From the NCBI GenBank assembly GCA_019894875.1, contig JAGXNR010000137.1, positions 1 to 7,131 of the forward strand: a stretch of DNA of 7,131 nt. The letters are read 5' to 3'. Shown here piece by piece: positions 1 to 5,782 of the stretch. A model generated the notes under the pieces. It was not told the DNA's origin. It saw only the letters and a list, made by a program, of their open reading frames with translations, and made no database searches. A program made the position numbers and the translations under genes. How positions within the stretch are numbered: the stretch's first letter is position 1; the number at the start of each line of letters is the position of its first letter. The DNA comes from Promethearchaeota archaeon. GTDB lineage: Archaea > Asgardarchaeota > Lokiarchaeia > Sigynarchaeales > SOKP01.

Positions 1-879
1 CCCCAAGAACTTATTGAAAAATCTATCTTGGAGAATATTAAGGAAATTGTCGTATACAACTTAAATGATGTAAATCTAATCGATTCCATTGCTAAAAAGT
101 ATAAAAAAGTTCAAGAAATTTGCCTGAGATTAAATAGTCAGAAGTTTGGAAGCAAGTTAGGAATTGATCTTGATGAATTCGAACTTACGCTACTAAAAAA
201 AATTAAAAATGAATATAAGAATGTAAAAATAACAACCGTATTATCTCATTATTCTACTCAAATGAATAACTTTGAGCAATTTAAACAAAATCTAATCAAT
301 GTTCTGGAAAAAATTAAAATTTTAGTAAAGGCAGGAGTAAGAATAGAAAACATCAATTTAGGAGGCGGGTTTCCTGAAGCAGCTATTATGCCCGAACACC
401 AATTGATTGGAATCGCTAAAAAAATAAAATTAATTTTAACTAATTTCGACATAAAATTTAAAAACATCTATTTTGAACCAGGACGTTATTTTGTTGGGGA
501 TGCTGGGATATTTATAGCAAAGGTTATAAAGGTATATAAAGATAGATGGATTTTTTTAAATATTGGTAATCATATATGTCCCAAGTTCGCTAAAGCTTCT
601 TTAAGATTTTACAATATAACTCGGATAAATGACCCCCATAAATACAAAGCCTCTATCGCTGGAATTGTACCCACCGATCAAGATGTCTTGGCAAAAAATT
701 ACTTTTTCACAAAAGAATTAGAAGAAGGAGATTTTGTAATGATTACTAATGTTGGGGCATATTGTTTAACCTTTTCAAATCGATTTCCTTATCTTCTCCC
801 TGAAATATCTCTAATAGAAGATGGAAACATTACTCAAATTTTCGATCCACTCGTACACCATGATTTTTCTTTAAATTAA
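1..879 (+). CDS. PLP-dependent decarboxylase, fold-type III (Orn/DAP/Arg decarboxylase family 2), 5'-truncated by window edge
   Basis: The frame is open from base 1, so the gene starts upstream and only the last 292 codons are here; the TTG at 28 is not a likely start. Visible motifs belong to the alanine-racemase-like barrel decarboxylases that act on ornithine, diaminopimelate or related diamino acids. They are a glycine-rich phosphate-binding NLGGGFPE (355-378), EPGR (475-486) followed by a long beta segment, and near the C-terminus a GAY (754-762) with the tyrosine that normally contacts PLP. The usual HxGSQ segment reads HYSTQ. The usual GPxCxSxD motif reads GIVPTDQD (661-684), so the conserved cysteine is a proline while the final aspartate remains. 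The N-terminal part that should carry the PLP lysine is outside the window. Family membership is fairly sure; substrate is not known. It could be a DAP, carboxynorspermidine or ornithine decarboxylase relative, or a divergent paralogue. Stop TAA; 103 nt separate it from ftsZ, which has its own promoter. Confidence 0.8.
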   Translation, partial: PQELIEKSILENIKEIVVYNLNDVNLIDSIAKKYKKVQEICLRLNSQKFGSKLGIDLDEFELTLLKKIKNEYKNVKITTVLSHYSTQMNNFEQFKQNLINVLEKIKILVKAGVRIENINLGGGFPEAAIMPEHQLIGIAKKIKLILTNFDIKFKNIYFEPGRYFVGDAGIFIAKVIKVYKDRWIFLNIGNHICPKFAKASLRFYNITRINDPHKYKASIAGIVPTDQDVLAKNYFFTKELEEGDFVMITNVGAYCLTFSNRFPYLLPEISLIEDGNITQIFDPLVHHDFSLN

Positions 880-909
880 AGCAATAATTCTTCAAGTGTG
901 GGTAATATG

Positions 910-924
910 TGAATATTATATTCA
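910..924. repeat. 15-nt palindrome upstream of the ftsZ promoter
   Basis: A perfect 7-bp inverted repeat, TGAATAT-T-ATATTCA, sits 13 nt upstream of the candidate ftsZ TATA box. It has the size and position of an operator for a dimeric regulator, but such AT-only palindromes also arise by chance in this base composition. No regulator is identifiable. Confidence 0.35.
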
Positions 925-937
925 TTCTAATTTTTTA

Positions 938-946
938 TTTATATTA
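938..946 (+). promoter_or_regulatory. Candidate TATA box of ftsZ
   Basis: TTTATATTA resembles the archaeal TATA element. A start site about 26 nt downstream would fall near 968-970, giving ftsZ a leader of roughly 13-15 nt. No Shine-Dalgarno motif precedes the ftsZ ATG, which agrees with a short-leader transcript. Confidence 0.5.
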
Positions 947-982
947 TTTCTATAACGAAAATATAACAATGCGTCGTTTTAA

Positions 983-2095
983 ATGGAATCTCTAATAAGG
1001 AATGCTAAAAAAAGAGAAGTAGTAAGACCAGCCCGAGAAAATTTTGGCTACGCAAATATAAAAATAGTTGGATGCGGGGGAGCCGGTAACAATACTGTCA
1101 ATAGGTTAATGAAAATAGGAATTCGAGGGGCAAAATGTGTGGCTGTAAATACAGATCTTCAACACTTAGAAAGTGTGGAATCTCACATAAAATTGTTAAT
1201 TGGGAAAAATTTAACAAGGGGATTAGGTGCTGGAGGTAATCCAGACGTAGGAAGGGCAGCTGCAGAAGAGTCTCGTGAAGATTTAACTAAAATACTTAGA
1301 GAGTCTAACTTAGTTTTTATAACTTGCGGAGAAGGGGGTGGGACGGGAACCGGTAGTGCGCCTATTGTAGCAGAAATAGCCAAACTTGAAGGGGCTATAG
1401 TCGTTGGGGTAGTTACTCTACCTTTTGAAACCGAAATTGGACGCATTAATAAAGCACAAATCGGTCTTAACGAATTAAAAAAATATGCCGACACATTAGT
1501 GGTAATAGATAATAACCGTCTTTTAGATATAGCACCAGACCTACCCATTATCGAGGCGTTTAGTGTTGCAGACGAAGTATTAGCAACTATGGTCAAAGGA
1601 ATAACTGAAACGATTTCGCTACCATCACTTATTAATTTAGATTTTGCTGATGTAAGAACAATTTTAAGTACTGGAGGAGTTGCAATAGTGGGAGTAGGTG
1701 AGTCTGGTGATAAAAATAATCGGGTAGAAGACGCTATTGAAGATGCGCTCAACTCACCGCTATTAGATGTGTCAATTGATGGTGCAAAAGGAGCTTTGAT
1801 CCATATATGTGGAGGAAACGACATGACTTTAGCCGAAGCAAATTCAGTTGCAAAAAAAATATCAGAAAGAATGGATGTCAACAATGCAATGGTTATTTGG
1901 GGTGCTCGTGTTAACGATGAATTTGATGGATACCTAAGAGTTATGCTCCTTATTACAGGTATTAAATCACCGCAGATTTTTGGAAAAAATATCTCGAATC
2001 TACCTTCTTTTAGGGAAAATATCTCACCTAAGAATCTTAATGAAAGCAAACTTTCTAATGATATCCTAAATATTAGAGAACTTTCTATTGACTGA
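983..2095 (+). CDS. ftsZ: Cell division GTPase FtsZ
   Basis: A 370-residue tubulin-superfamily GTPase that polymerises at midcell into the cytokinetic ring. The GTP-binding loops are clear: T1 GCGGAGNN (30-37), T3 GLGAGGNPDVG (80-90), T4 tubulin signature GGGTGTGSAP (118-127), and the catalytic T7 loop NLDFADV (218-224), whose aspartates complete the GTPase site of the next subunit. GTGSAP, rather than the bacterial GTGAAP, is common in archaea. The residue before GGG is glutamate (CGEGGG), where methionine or leucine is usual. The core ends near 330; a short polar tail of about 40 residues (ending ELSID) follows, as expected for an FtsZ linker plus C-terminal peptide, but I cannot match a known tail motif. 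Start is the first in-frame ATG after a TATA-like box; length fits the family. Stop TGA. It is followed by an unrelated small gene with its own promoter-like element. Archaea often carry FtsZ1 and FtsZ2 paralogues; I cannot assign which this is. Confidence 0.97.
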   Translation: MESLIRNAKKREVVRPARENFGYANIKIVGCGGAGNNTVNRLMKIGIRGAKCVAVNTDLQHLESVESHIKLLIGKNLTRGLGAGGNPDVGRAAAEESREDLTKILRESNLVFITCGEGGGTGTGSAPIVAEIAKLEGAIVVGVVTLPFETEIGRINKAQIGLNELKKYADTLVVIDNNRLLDIAPDLPIIEAFSVADEVLATMVKGITETISLPSLINLDFADVRTILSTGGVAIVGVGESGDKNNRVEDAIEDALNSPLLDVSIDGAKGALIHICGGNDMTLAEANSVAKKISERMDVNNAMVIWGARVNDEFDGYLRVMLLITGIKSPQIFGKNISNLPSFRENISPKNLNESKLSNDILNIRELSID

Positions 2096-2112
2096 AAATT
2101 TTTTTCTTCTCC

Positions 2113-2120
2113 TTTTTAAA
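2113..2120 (+). promoter_or_regulatory. Candidate TATA box of the small gene at 2142
   Basis: TTTTTAAA is centred about 25 nt before the ATG at 2142, so transcription would start at or next to the start codon (leaderless mRNA). This spacing is part of the reason for choosing 2142 as start. Confidence 0.4.
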
Positions 2121-2141
2121 TCTACTTCTTTAATCACCTAT

Positions 2142-2501
2142 ATGAATGATAAATACAGTTTAAAAACTCAAAATGAAATTAATTCAATTTTAGAGAGATT
2201 AAATGAGTGGAAAAACCTATTCTTTTTTGAAGTGAAGTATTTTTACGAAGGATGGGCGATCTATATGAGAGAGAAAAATACATATCCAAGGAGTCTGGTA
2301 ATTTTCAAATCCAGTTCTGACGATTATTTCTCTATTAAGAGTTTTGAAATTCACTTCAGTGAAAAAAATGAAACCTATAAAGAGCTTTATATAAATGAGA
2401 AGATTGACACGATCCAACAACTATTTTCTGAAGTTAAAGAAATTATATATGGGAAGGACATTTTAAATTCAATTTCAAAATTTAATTATGAACCCATTTG
2501 A
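2142..2501 (+). CDS. Protein of unknown function, 119 aa
   Basis: I do not recognise this protein. It is 119 residues, soluble-looking, with no membrane segment, cysteine pair or nucleotide-binding motif. The first ~25 residues look helical (NEINSILERLNEWKN). Then come aromatic-rich probable strands (FFFEVKYFYEGWAIYM, LVIFKSSSDDYFSI, FEIHFSE) and a C-terminal helix (IDTIQQLFSEVKEIIYG), which suggests a small alpha/beta domain. The frame extends upstream to a TTG at 2088 overlapping the ftsZ end. That extension encodes a hydrophobic stretch that would mimic a signal peptide, but it is made by the T-rich promoter region, and the TATA-to-ATG spacing favours 2142. It follows ftsZ by 46 nt and ends (TGA) 40 nt before the convergent Dim2 gene. 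Its placement behind ftsZ hints at, but does not show, a cell-division link. Confidence 0.7.
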   Translation: MNDKYSLKTQNEINSILERLNEWKNLFFFEVKYFYEGWAIYMREKNTYPRSLVIFKSSSDDYFSIKSFEIHFSEKNETYKELYINEKIDTIQQLFSEVKEIIYGKDILNSISKFNYEPI

Positions 2502-2509
2502 AATTTCAA
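2498..2509. repeat. 12-bp perfect palindrome at the 3' end of the small gene
   Basis: TTGAAATTTCAA overlaps the TGA stop codon of the upstream gene, in the short convergent gap before Dim2. It lacks a following T-run, so it is not a convincing terminator. In AT-rich DNA a palindrome of this length may be chance. Confidence 0.25.
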
Positions 2510-2541
2510 CGCTTAGATACATAAATCTGGTTGAATTATCA

Positions 2542-3099
2542 TTAAAATTGAGGTTTATACATTTTTCGGAATTCTTCTTTCTTTTTATCGTTATACTGAT
2601 TTTCTAAAAATCTCAAAACAGAGTGGTGAGGCATTCCGCTTAACAGCATATTTACTGCTTTTCTTGATATTTGTAAATTGTCATAATCAGATATAAGAGA
2701 AATTGTTTTTCCATAAACAGAAACATAACTCTCAGCAAATCTTTCTATAGCCCTTCTCATCTCTCCATTTCTACCAATAATTCTACCCTTCAATCTTTTT
2801 ATTTTCTTCTCAGATTTGCCTAACAAATCGTATAGATTAAAAATTTCTATATCAAATGTCTCATCTAATAACTTAAGAGCCTTTGTTGGATTAAATCCTC
2901 TATTTATGGCATTCAATATTTTTTCTGCAATAAATGTATTAAGAGGGGTGTAATTAGTGTGATCAATTAAAGGTTTTACTTCGCAATCTCCTGTTTTGCT
3001 GTCTAAATTAATTTGTACCCCCAAAACCTCTTCTATTTCTTTTTTAGTTTCACCGCTTTTTCCTATTATTACCGCAATTCGATCTTTTCCAATTTTCAT
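2542..3099 (-). CDS. KH-domain ribosome biogenesis protein, archaeal Dim2/Pno1 (Krr1-like)
   Basis: A 185-residue RNA-binding protein with two KH-type modules. The eukaryotic counterpart Pno1/Dim2 binds the 3' region of pre-18S rRNA near the Nob1 cleavage site; the archaeal protein is thought to act similarly in late 30S maturation. KH1 carries IIGKSGETKKEIEE (11-24), then the family-typical short linker with NAINRGFNPTKALKLL (63-78). KH2 carries GRIIGRNGEMRRAIE (105-119) with the GxxG-like loop. VYGKTISLI (128-136) and SGMPHHSVLRFLE (154-166) are the conserved C-terminal signature. The ATG at 3099 puts the first GKxRIAVIIGK strand at the very N-terminus, slightly shorter than many homologues but complete. 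It lies 50 nt downstream of rio1 on the same strand, with a TATA-like box between them, so it can be transcribed with rio1 or alone. Pairing of RIO1 with this KH protein is a recurrent archaeal arrangement and matches their joint role in small-subunit maturation. Confidence 0.93.
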   Translation of the reverse strand: MKIGKDRIAVIIGKSGETKKEIEEVLGVQINLDSKTGDCEVKPLIDHTNYTPLNTFIAEKILNAINRGFNPTKALKLLDETFDIEIFNLYDLLGKSEKKIKRLKGRIIGRNGEMRRAIERFAESYVSVYGKTISLISDYDNLQISRKAVNMLLSGMPHHSVLRFLENQYNDKKKEEFRKMYKPQF

Positions 3100-3131
3100 G
3101 TTCCTAATTTAAATCATATGTTTTCGACAAA

Positions 3132-3139
3132 ATATATTT
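3132..3139 (-). promoter_or_regulatory. Candidate TATA box of the Dim2/Pno1 gene
   Basis: On the minus strand the sequence reads AAATATAT within TAAATATATTTT, about 36 nt before the ATG at 3099. It would give a leader of about 10 nt containing a weak AGGA (within AGGAAC). It lies in the 50-nt gap behind the rio1 stop. Confidence 0.4.
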
Positions 3140-3149
3140 ATTCATTTAT

Positions 3150-4013
3150 CTATTCTAAATTTATTACTTCATAGTAAAAGTCCTCTGGATTTGGTACTTC
3201 TACTCCTATCGTATCAAAATAATTAAAAATGTTTGTGATGTCTCTTACAAGGAATACTTCCGCTTTTGGATGATGTACAGTAACCCCCTGAGACATGTCA
3301 ATTATTACCGGTTTTTGATTATGATATAAAATGTTAAATTCAGATAGATCACCATGCACTAAAGCTGCTTTTTGATATAAATTTTTAATAAAATAGAGGA
3401 TTTCGTTTAATAATTTTATTGGATTCTTAGGACGTTTAATATCTTTGAGTTTTGGTGCTGGTATTGAAGCAAAACCAATGTAATCCATTATTAGAATATT
3501 ATTTTTTATAAAAAGAGGTTCGGGTACATTTAAACCTTCTTTATAAGCTCTTTTAAGATTTTTAAACTCTTTGCTCGCCCATAGATATATTATTTTGGAC
3601 ACATTATTCGGTACTTTTTTGAATCTAGGATCTCCGGTAATATAACTTCTCATCCATTTTGAAGTATTTGTATCAATTTTATATATTTTTATTGCGTATT
3701 CTTTATCATTTTGACCATAAGCAAGATACACGTTTGCTTCTTTACCTGCAGAAATTATCCCTTCAATACGGCTTAAAATTCCAGATTTTAATAATTTATT
3801 AATTTGTAAATACATTCGTTCATCAAATACAGAATCAACTGTAGCCCTCTTCTTAGTTTGATCAATTTTTTTAACGCGTTTCGAATCAACCTGTTTTTTC
3901 ACTAAATTATCTATATTTTTATCAAAGATATCTTCCATAATATCGCCACCAACCTGATTATCGAGTTCTTCCTTTTCGTCGTACTGCTCGTCTTCTGTGT
4001 GATTTTTTCCCAA
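3150..4013 (-). CDS. RIO1-type serine/threonine kinase/ATPase
   Basis: An atypical protein kinase that acts mainly as an ATPase switch in the last cytoplasmic steps of small ribosomal subunit maturation in eukaryotes; an equivalent role is inferred in archaea. Motifs seen: the family N-lobe segment VDSVFDERMYLQINKLLKSGIL (59-80), RIO P-loop SAGKEANVY (88-96; canonical is STGKEANVY, so T is A here), catalytic lysine in YAIKIYK (K109), GDPRFK (127-132), hinge MDYIG (176-180), catalytic loop HGDLSEFN (220-227, D222 and N227), and metal-binding D239 in IDMSQGV, typical of RIO1 rather than RIO2. Start is TTG at 4013, directly after the nmd3 stop and preceded by GAGGGGAT at 7-nt spacing. The next start, ATG at 3938, would give 262 aa, near the usual archaeal length. 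The first 25 residues are acidic and not conserved in any way I recognise. Stop TAG. It is read in the same frame as nmd3. Confidence 0.95.
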   Translation of the reverse strand: MGKNHTEDEQYDEKEELDNQVGGDIMEDIFDKNIDNLVKKQVDSKRVKKIDQTKKRATVDSVFDERMYLQINKLLKSGILSRIEGIISAGKEANVYLAYGQNDKEYAIKIYKIDTNTSKWMRSYITGDPRFKKVPNNVSKIIYLWASKEFKNLKRAYKEGLNVPEPLFIKNNILIMDYIGFASIPAPKLKDIKRPKNPIKLLNEILYFIKNLYQKAALVHGDLSEFNILYHNQKPVIIDMSQGVTVHHPKAEVFLVRDITNIFNYFDTIGVEVPNPEDFYYEVINLE

Positions 4014-4934
4014 CTAATCCATCCCCTCAATAATCTTTAAAGATATTTTATCCGTAAAAAAAAAAGAAAAGTTCTTTACATGTTTAGAACTGCCTTCATC
4101 TCGTAGTATGACCCTATTCTTAGTAATACTCTCAACTGTATATTTGATATTATTGATATAGACAGCATCATTTTTCTTAAATGGTAAGAATTTTATAAGC
4201 GCTTTTAACCTATAAATCCCTCTTCCTTTTTGAGAATCTCTGCCTACCAACTTTTTTGTTCGATTTAAAACAAAGGCGTAATTCGCTCTCATATGTGAAA
4301 TAATTCGGTTCATCAACTCATTTGAGCTTAAATAGAGATCTACACCAAGTTTTTGGTCTTCTATTTTTGAAATATATTGGGTGCTATTGTTAGCAAATAG
4401 TTTTTCTACGAATAACGAGATCTGGTCTATAGCTTCTTTAATAACTTCAAATTGAGAATTATCAGTCACCCTCAATTGGATGATAGAAAGGTAATACATA
4501 CCTGCCCTTAAATTAGTGCAATTTTTGCATAGATCATAATTGATGTTCAGTTTTAATGTATGTTGAAGTGAAATTTTTTGATCTTCAATTAAATTCCCCA
4601 ATATCGTAACATTTAAAGAAGTTAAAAGATCTCGAGAAGAGTATACGGGTGTATCAAATGAAAACGAAAATTTTATCATATCTTGTTTTATATAATTTTT
4701 TAATAGAAAACGAGTTATTGCTTCTTCAATGATTATTAGCAAATCCTTACTTTCAGATTCTATCCACTCCTCTTTTTTAGAATATTTTTGACAATCGAGA
4801 CATAATTTCAAACTAAAATTATCTGGCAACTCAAATAAAGGATTTTCTTTTAAATAACAATTAAGGCACATACTAAAATGAGGTGCAAATTCATCAATTA
4901 CTGTACCACAAATTGCACAAAATCTTTGAGGCAT
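4014..4934 (-). CDS. nmd3: NMD3 family 60S/50S ribosomal subunit maturation protein
   Basis: A 306-residue archaeal NMD3. In eukaryotes NMD3 binds the late pre-60S subunit and is its nuclear export adaptor; archaea have no nucleus, so a subunit maturation or joining role is inferred. The N-terminal zinc region is clear: C6xxC9 and C23xxC26 form the first cluster, C45xxC48 (LCLDCQKY) and C136xxC139 (LCKNCTNL) the second, the last followed by the family hallmark AGMYYLSIIQLR (144-155). The central domain has GVDLYLSSN (197-205) and LVGRDSQKGRGIYRLKALIKF (229-249). The C-terminal SH3/OB-like strands (DAVYINNIKYTVESI) follow, and there is no eukaryotic export-signal tail. ATG start overlaps the DUF424 stop (TAATG), implying translational coupling. 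It ends in TAG directly against the rio1 TTG, in the same frame. Confidence 0.94.
   Translation of the reverse strand: MPQRFCAICGTVIDEFAPHFSMCLNCYLKENPLFELPDNFSLKLCLDCQKYSKKEEWIESESKDLLIIIEEAITRFLLKNYIKQDMIKFSFSFDTPVYSSRDLLTSLNVTILGNLIEDQKISLQHTLKLNINYDLCKNCTNLRAGMYYLSIIQLRVTDNSQFEVIKEAIDQISLFVEKLFANNSTQYISKIEDQKLGVDLYLSSNELMNRIISHMRANYAFVLNRTKKLVGRDSQKGRGIYRLKALIKFLPFKKNDAVYINNIKYTVESITKNRVILRDEGSSKHVKNFSFFFTDKISLKIIEGMD
4021..4028 (-). promoter_or_regulatory. Shine-Dalgarno motif for rio1, inside the end of nmd3
   Basis: The minus strand reads GAGGGGAT, seven of eight matches to GAGGTGAT, the complement of the 16S rRNA tail, and lies 7 nt before the TTG at 4013. This supports the TTG start and translation of rio1 from the nmd3 mRNA. 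Confidence 0.55.
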
Positions 4935-5230
4935 TAAAACATCATTTTCATAGCCATTGGTATATTATTTATTTTTCTAACTCCTTCTTTGGGAATTAAA
5001 TTCTGTGCTATAGCCATGTTAGTTATATTTTCTCCAACTATATTAAAATATGACGCTTCTTTTAGTATTTCAATCGCATTGTCTATAGCTAGAAGATCTC
5101 CTCCAAAAAAGGTGGAACTAATCTCAATTCTTAAATTTCCTTCAGCAAAAATTTGATTTAATAAAGCCTCATCGCAGCAAGCGACGGTGTCAATATCGCT
5201 TCTTCTATGGATTTTAAGATATACTTTCAT
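4934..5230 (-). CDS. DUF424 family protein (98 aa), archaeal, probably RNA/translation related
   Basis: A 98-residue member of the archaeal DUF424 family. It matches in length and in the hallmark segment VACCDEALLNQIFAEGNLRIEISSTFFGG (positions 16-44), where family members have CDeeLLGk...EG...l.v...FYGG. The rest also fits: NIVGENITNMAIAQNLI near 63-79 and a C-terminal VRKINNIPMAMKM strand. The biochemical role is unknown to me. Its conserved position among translation and ribosome-assembly genes points to an RNA-linked function, which is inference. It starts at ATG 5230 with a GAGG motif 5 nt upstream, 21 nt behind aIF2 beta. Its TAA stop shares a base with the nmd3 ATG, so the three genes are one transcription unit. 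Confidence 0.88.
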   Translation of the reverse strand: MKVYLKIHRRSDIDTVACCDEALLNQIFAEGNLRIEISSTFFGGDLLAIDNAIEILKEASYFNIVGENITNMAIAQNLIPKEGVRKINNIPMAMKMMF

Positions 5231-5233
5231 TTA

Positions 5234-5239
5234 ATCCTC
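5234..5239 (-). promoter_or_regulatory. Shine-Dalgarno motif for the DUF424 gene
   Basis: The minus strand reads GAGGAT, with GAGG 5 nt before the ATG at 5230, in the 21-nt gap behind aIF2 beta. This fits an internal operon gene whose translation starts from a long mRNA. Confidence 0.45.
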
Positions 5240-5251
5240 ATTCATAGGTGC

Positions 5252-5665
5252 TTATTTCTCTTTAATTTCTTCTCTCGCTCCACAAGCTTGGCATTTAAGA
5301 AAATCCTTTTTACCTTCCTTTTGAATATCCGTATCAGGTTTATTACAAATTCTACATAGCACGTACGTTTTTGAGTATAATTCAACGAGTCTATTTAAAA
5401 CTTGTTCTTTGTAAACACCCTTTAAAAACAATTGTTGTCCTCTTATTTCCCCCATAGTTCCTACTTTTTTAAGGAATACTGCTATAAAATGCTTTCGATC
5501 TCTATTTAAAATATTGATAATCCGGTTAAAGTTTGTAATGTATGTATTTTTTGCTTCAAATCTTATTTCAACTTTGGGGATCTCAAACCTAGATAATTTT
5601 TTTACATTCTCCGGAATCTTTTCATAGGCTTTATCAATTAAATCGTCATAATTATTTATATCCAT
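5252..5665 (-). CDS. Translation initiation factor aIF2 subunit beta
   Basis: The beta subunit of the heterotrimeric GTPase aIF2, which brings initiator Met-tRNA to the small subunit. With start ATG 5665 it is 137 aa, the usual archaeal size. In order it shows an N-terminal helix that docks on the gamma subunit (YDDLIDKAYEKIP, 6-18), a central alpha/beta domain with NRIINILNRDRKHFIAVFLKKVGTMG (47-72) and RGQQLFLKGVY (75-85), then a zinc ribbon with C104xxC107 and C125xxC128. The frame also has a TTG three codons earlier (5674), but an AGGT motif at 5675-5678 is at proper 9-nt spacing only for the ATG, so I chose 5665. A TTTATTAAA box about 41 nt upstream suggests this gene opens the aIF2 beta-DUF424-NMD3-RIO1 operon. 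The intron-bearing initiator tRNA gene, its functional partner, lies two genes upstream. Confidence 0.96.
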   Translation of the reverse strand: MDINNYDDLIDKAYEKIPENVKKLSRFEIPKVEIRFEAKNTYITNFNRIINILNRDRKHFIAVFLKKVGTMGEIRGQQLFLKGVYKEQVLNRLVELYSKTYVLCRICNKPDTDIQKEGKKDFLKCQACGAREEIKEK

Positions 5666-5701
5666 TTCATTCAACCTATCTTTAATATTTCTACATTGTT
5701 T

Positions 5702-5710
5702 TTTAATAAA
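5702..5710 (-). promoter_or_regulatory. Candidate TATA box of the aIF2 beta operon
   Basis: The minus strand reads TTTATTAAA in the 117-nt gap between the RPA-like gene and the aIF2 beta ATG. It predicts a start site near 5680 and a leader of about 15 nt that includes AGGT. Confidence 0.4.
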
Positions 5711-5782
5711 CCTTACAAAATTAATTTTACGATTTTGAGAATAAAATTAGCAATAAAGAGCAAACTTGTTGAATGGAGTTGC

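Noticed and set aside
258..467. Short antisense frame within the decarboxylase-like gene
   Set aside because: It overlaps the conserved coding sequence and has no domain or start signal.
1183..2049. Long open frame antisense to ftsZ (288 codons)
   Set aside because: It is the complement-strand shadow of a well-conserved gene, low-complexity in composition, with no recognisable motif or promoter.
2088..2141. Upstream TTG extension giving the 119-aa protein a hydrophobic, signal-like N-terminus
   Set aside because: The hydrophobic codons come from a T-rich promoter stretch, the extension overlaps ftsZ, and the TATA-to-ATG spacing supports 2142.
2217..2420. Antisense frame within the small gene behind ftsZ
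   Set aside because: The + strand frame is longer, has a well-placed TATA element and better composition; the antisense frame has neither.
3150..4016. TAG codons as pyrrolysine sites
   Set aside because: TAG ends both nmd3 and rio1 at the natural family C-termini; after the rio1 TAG only three sense codons precede TAA. No pyl gene is in the window.
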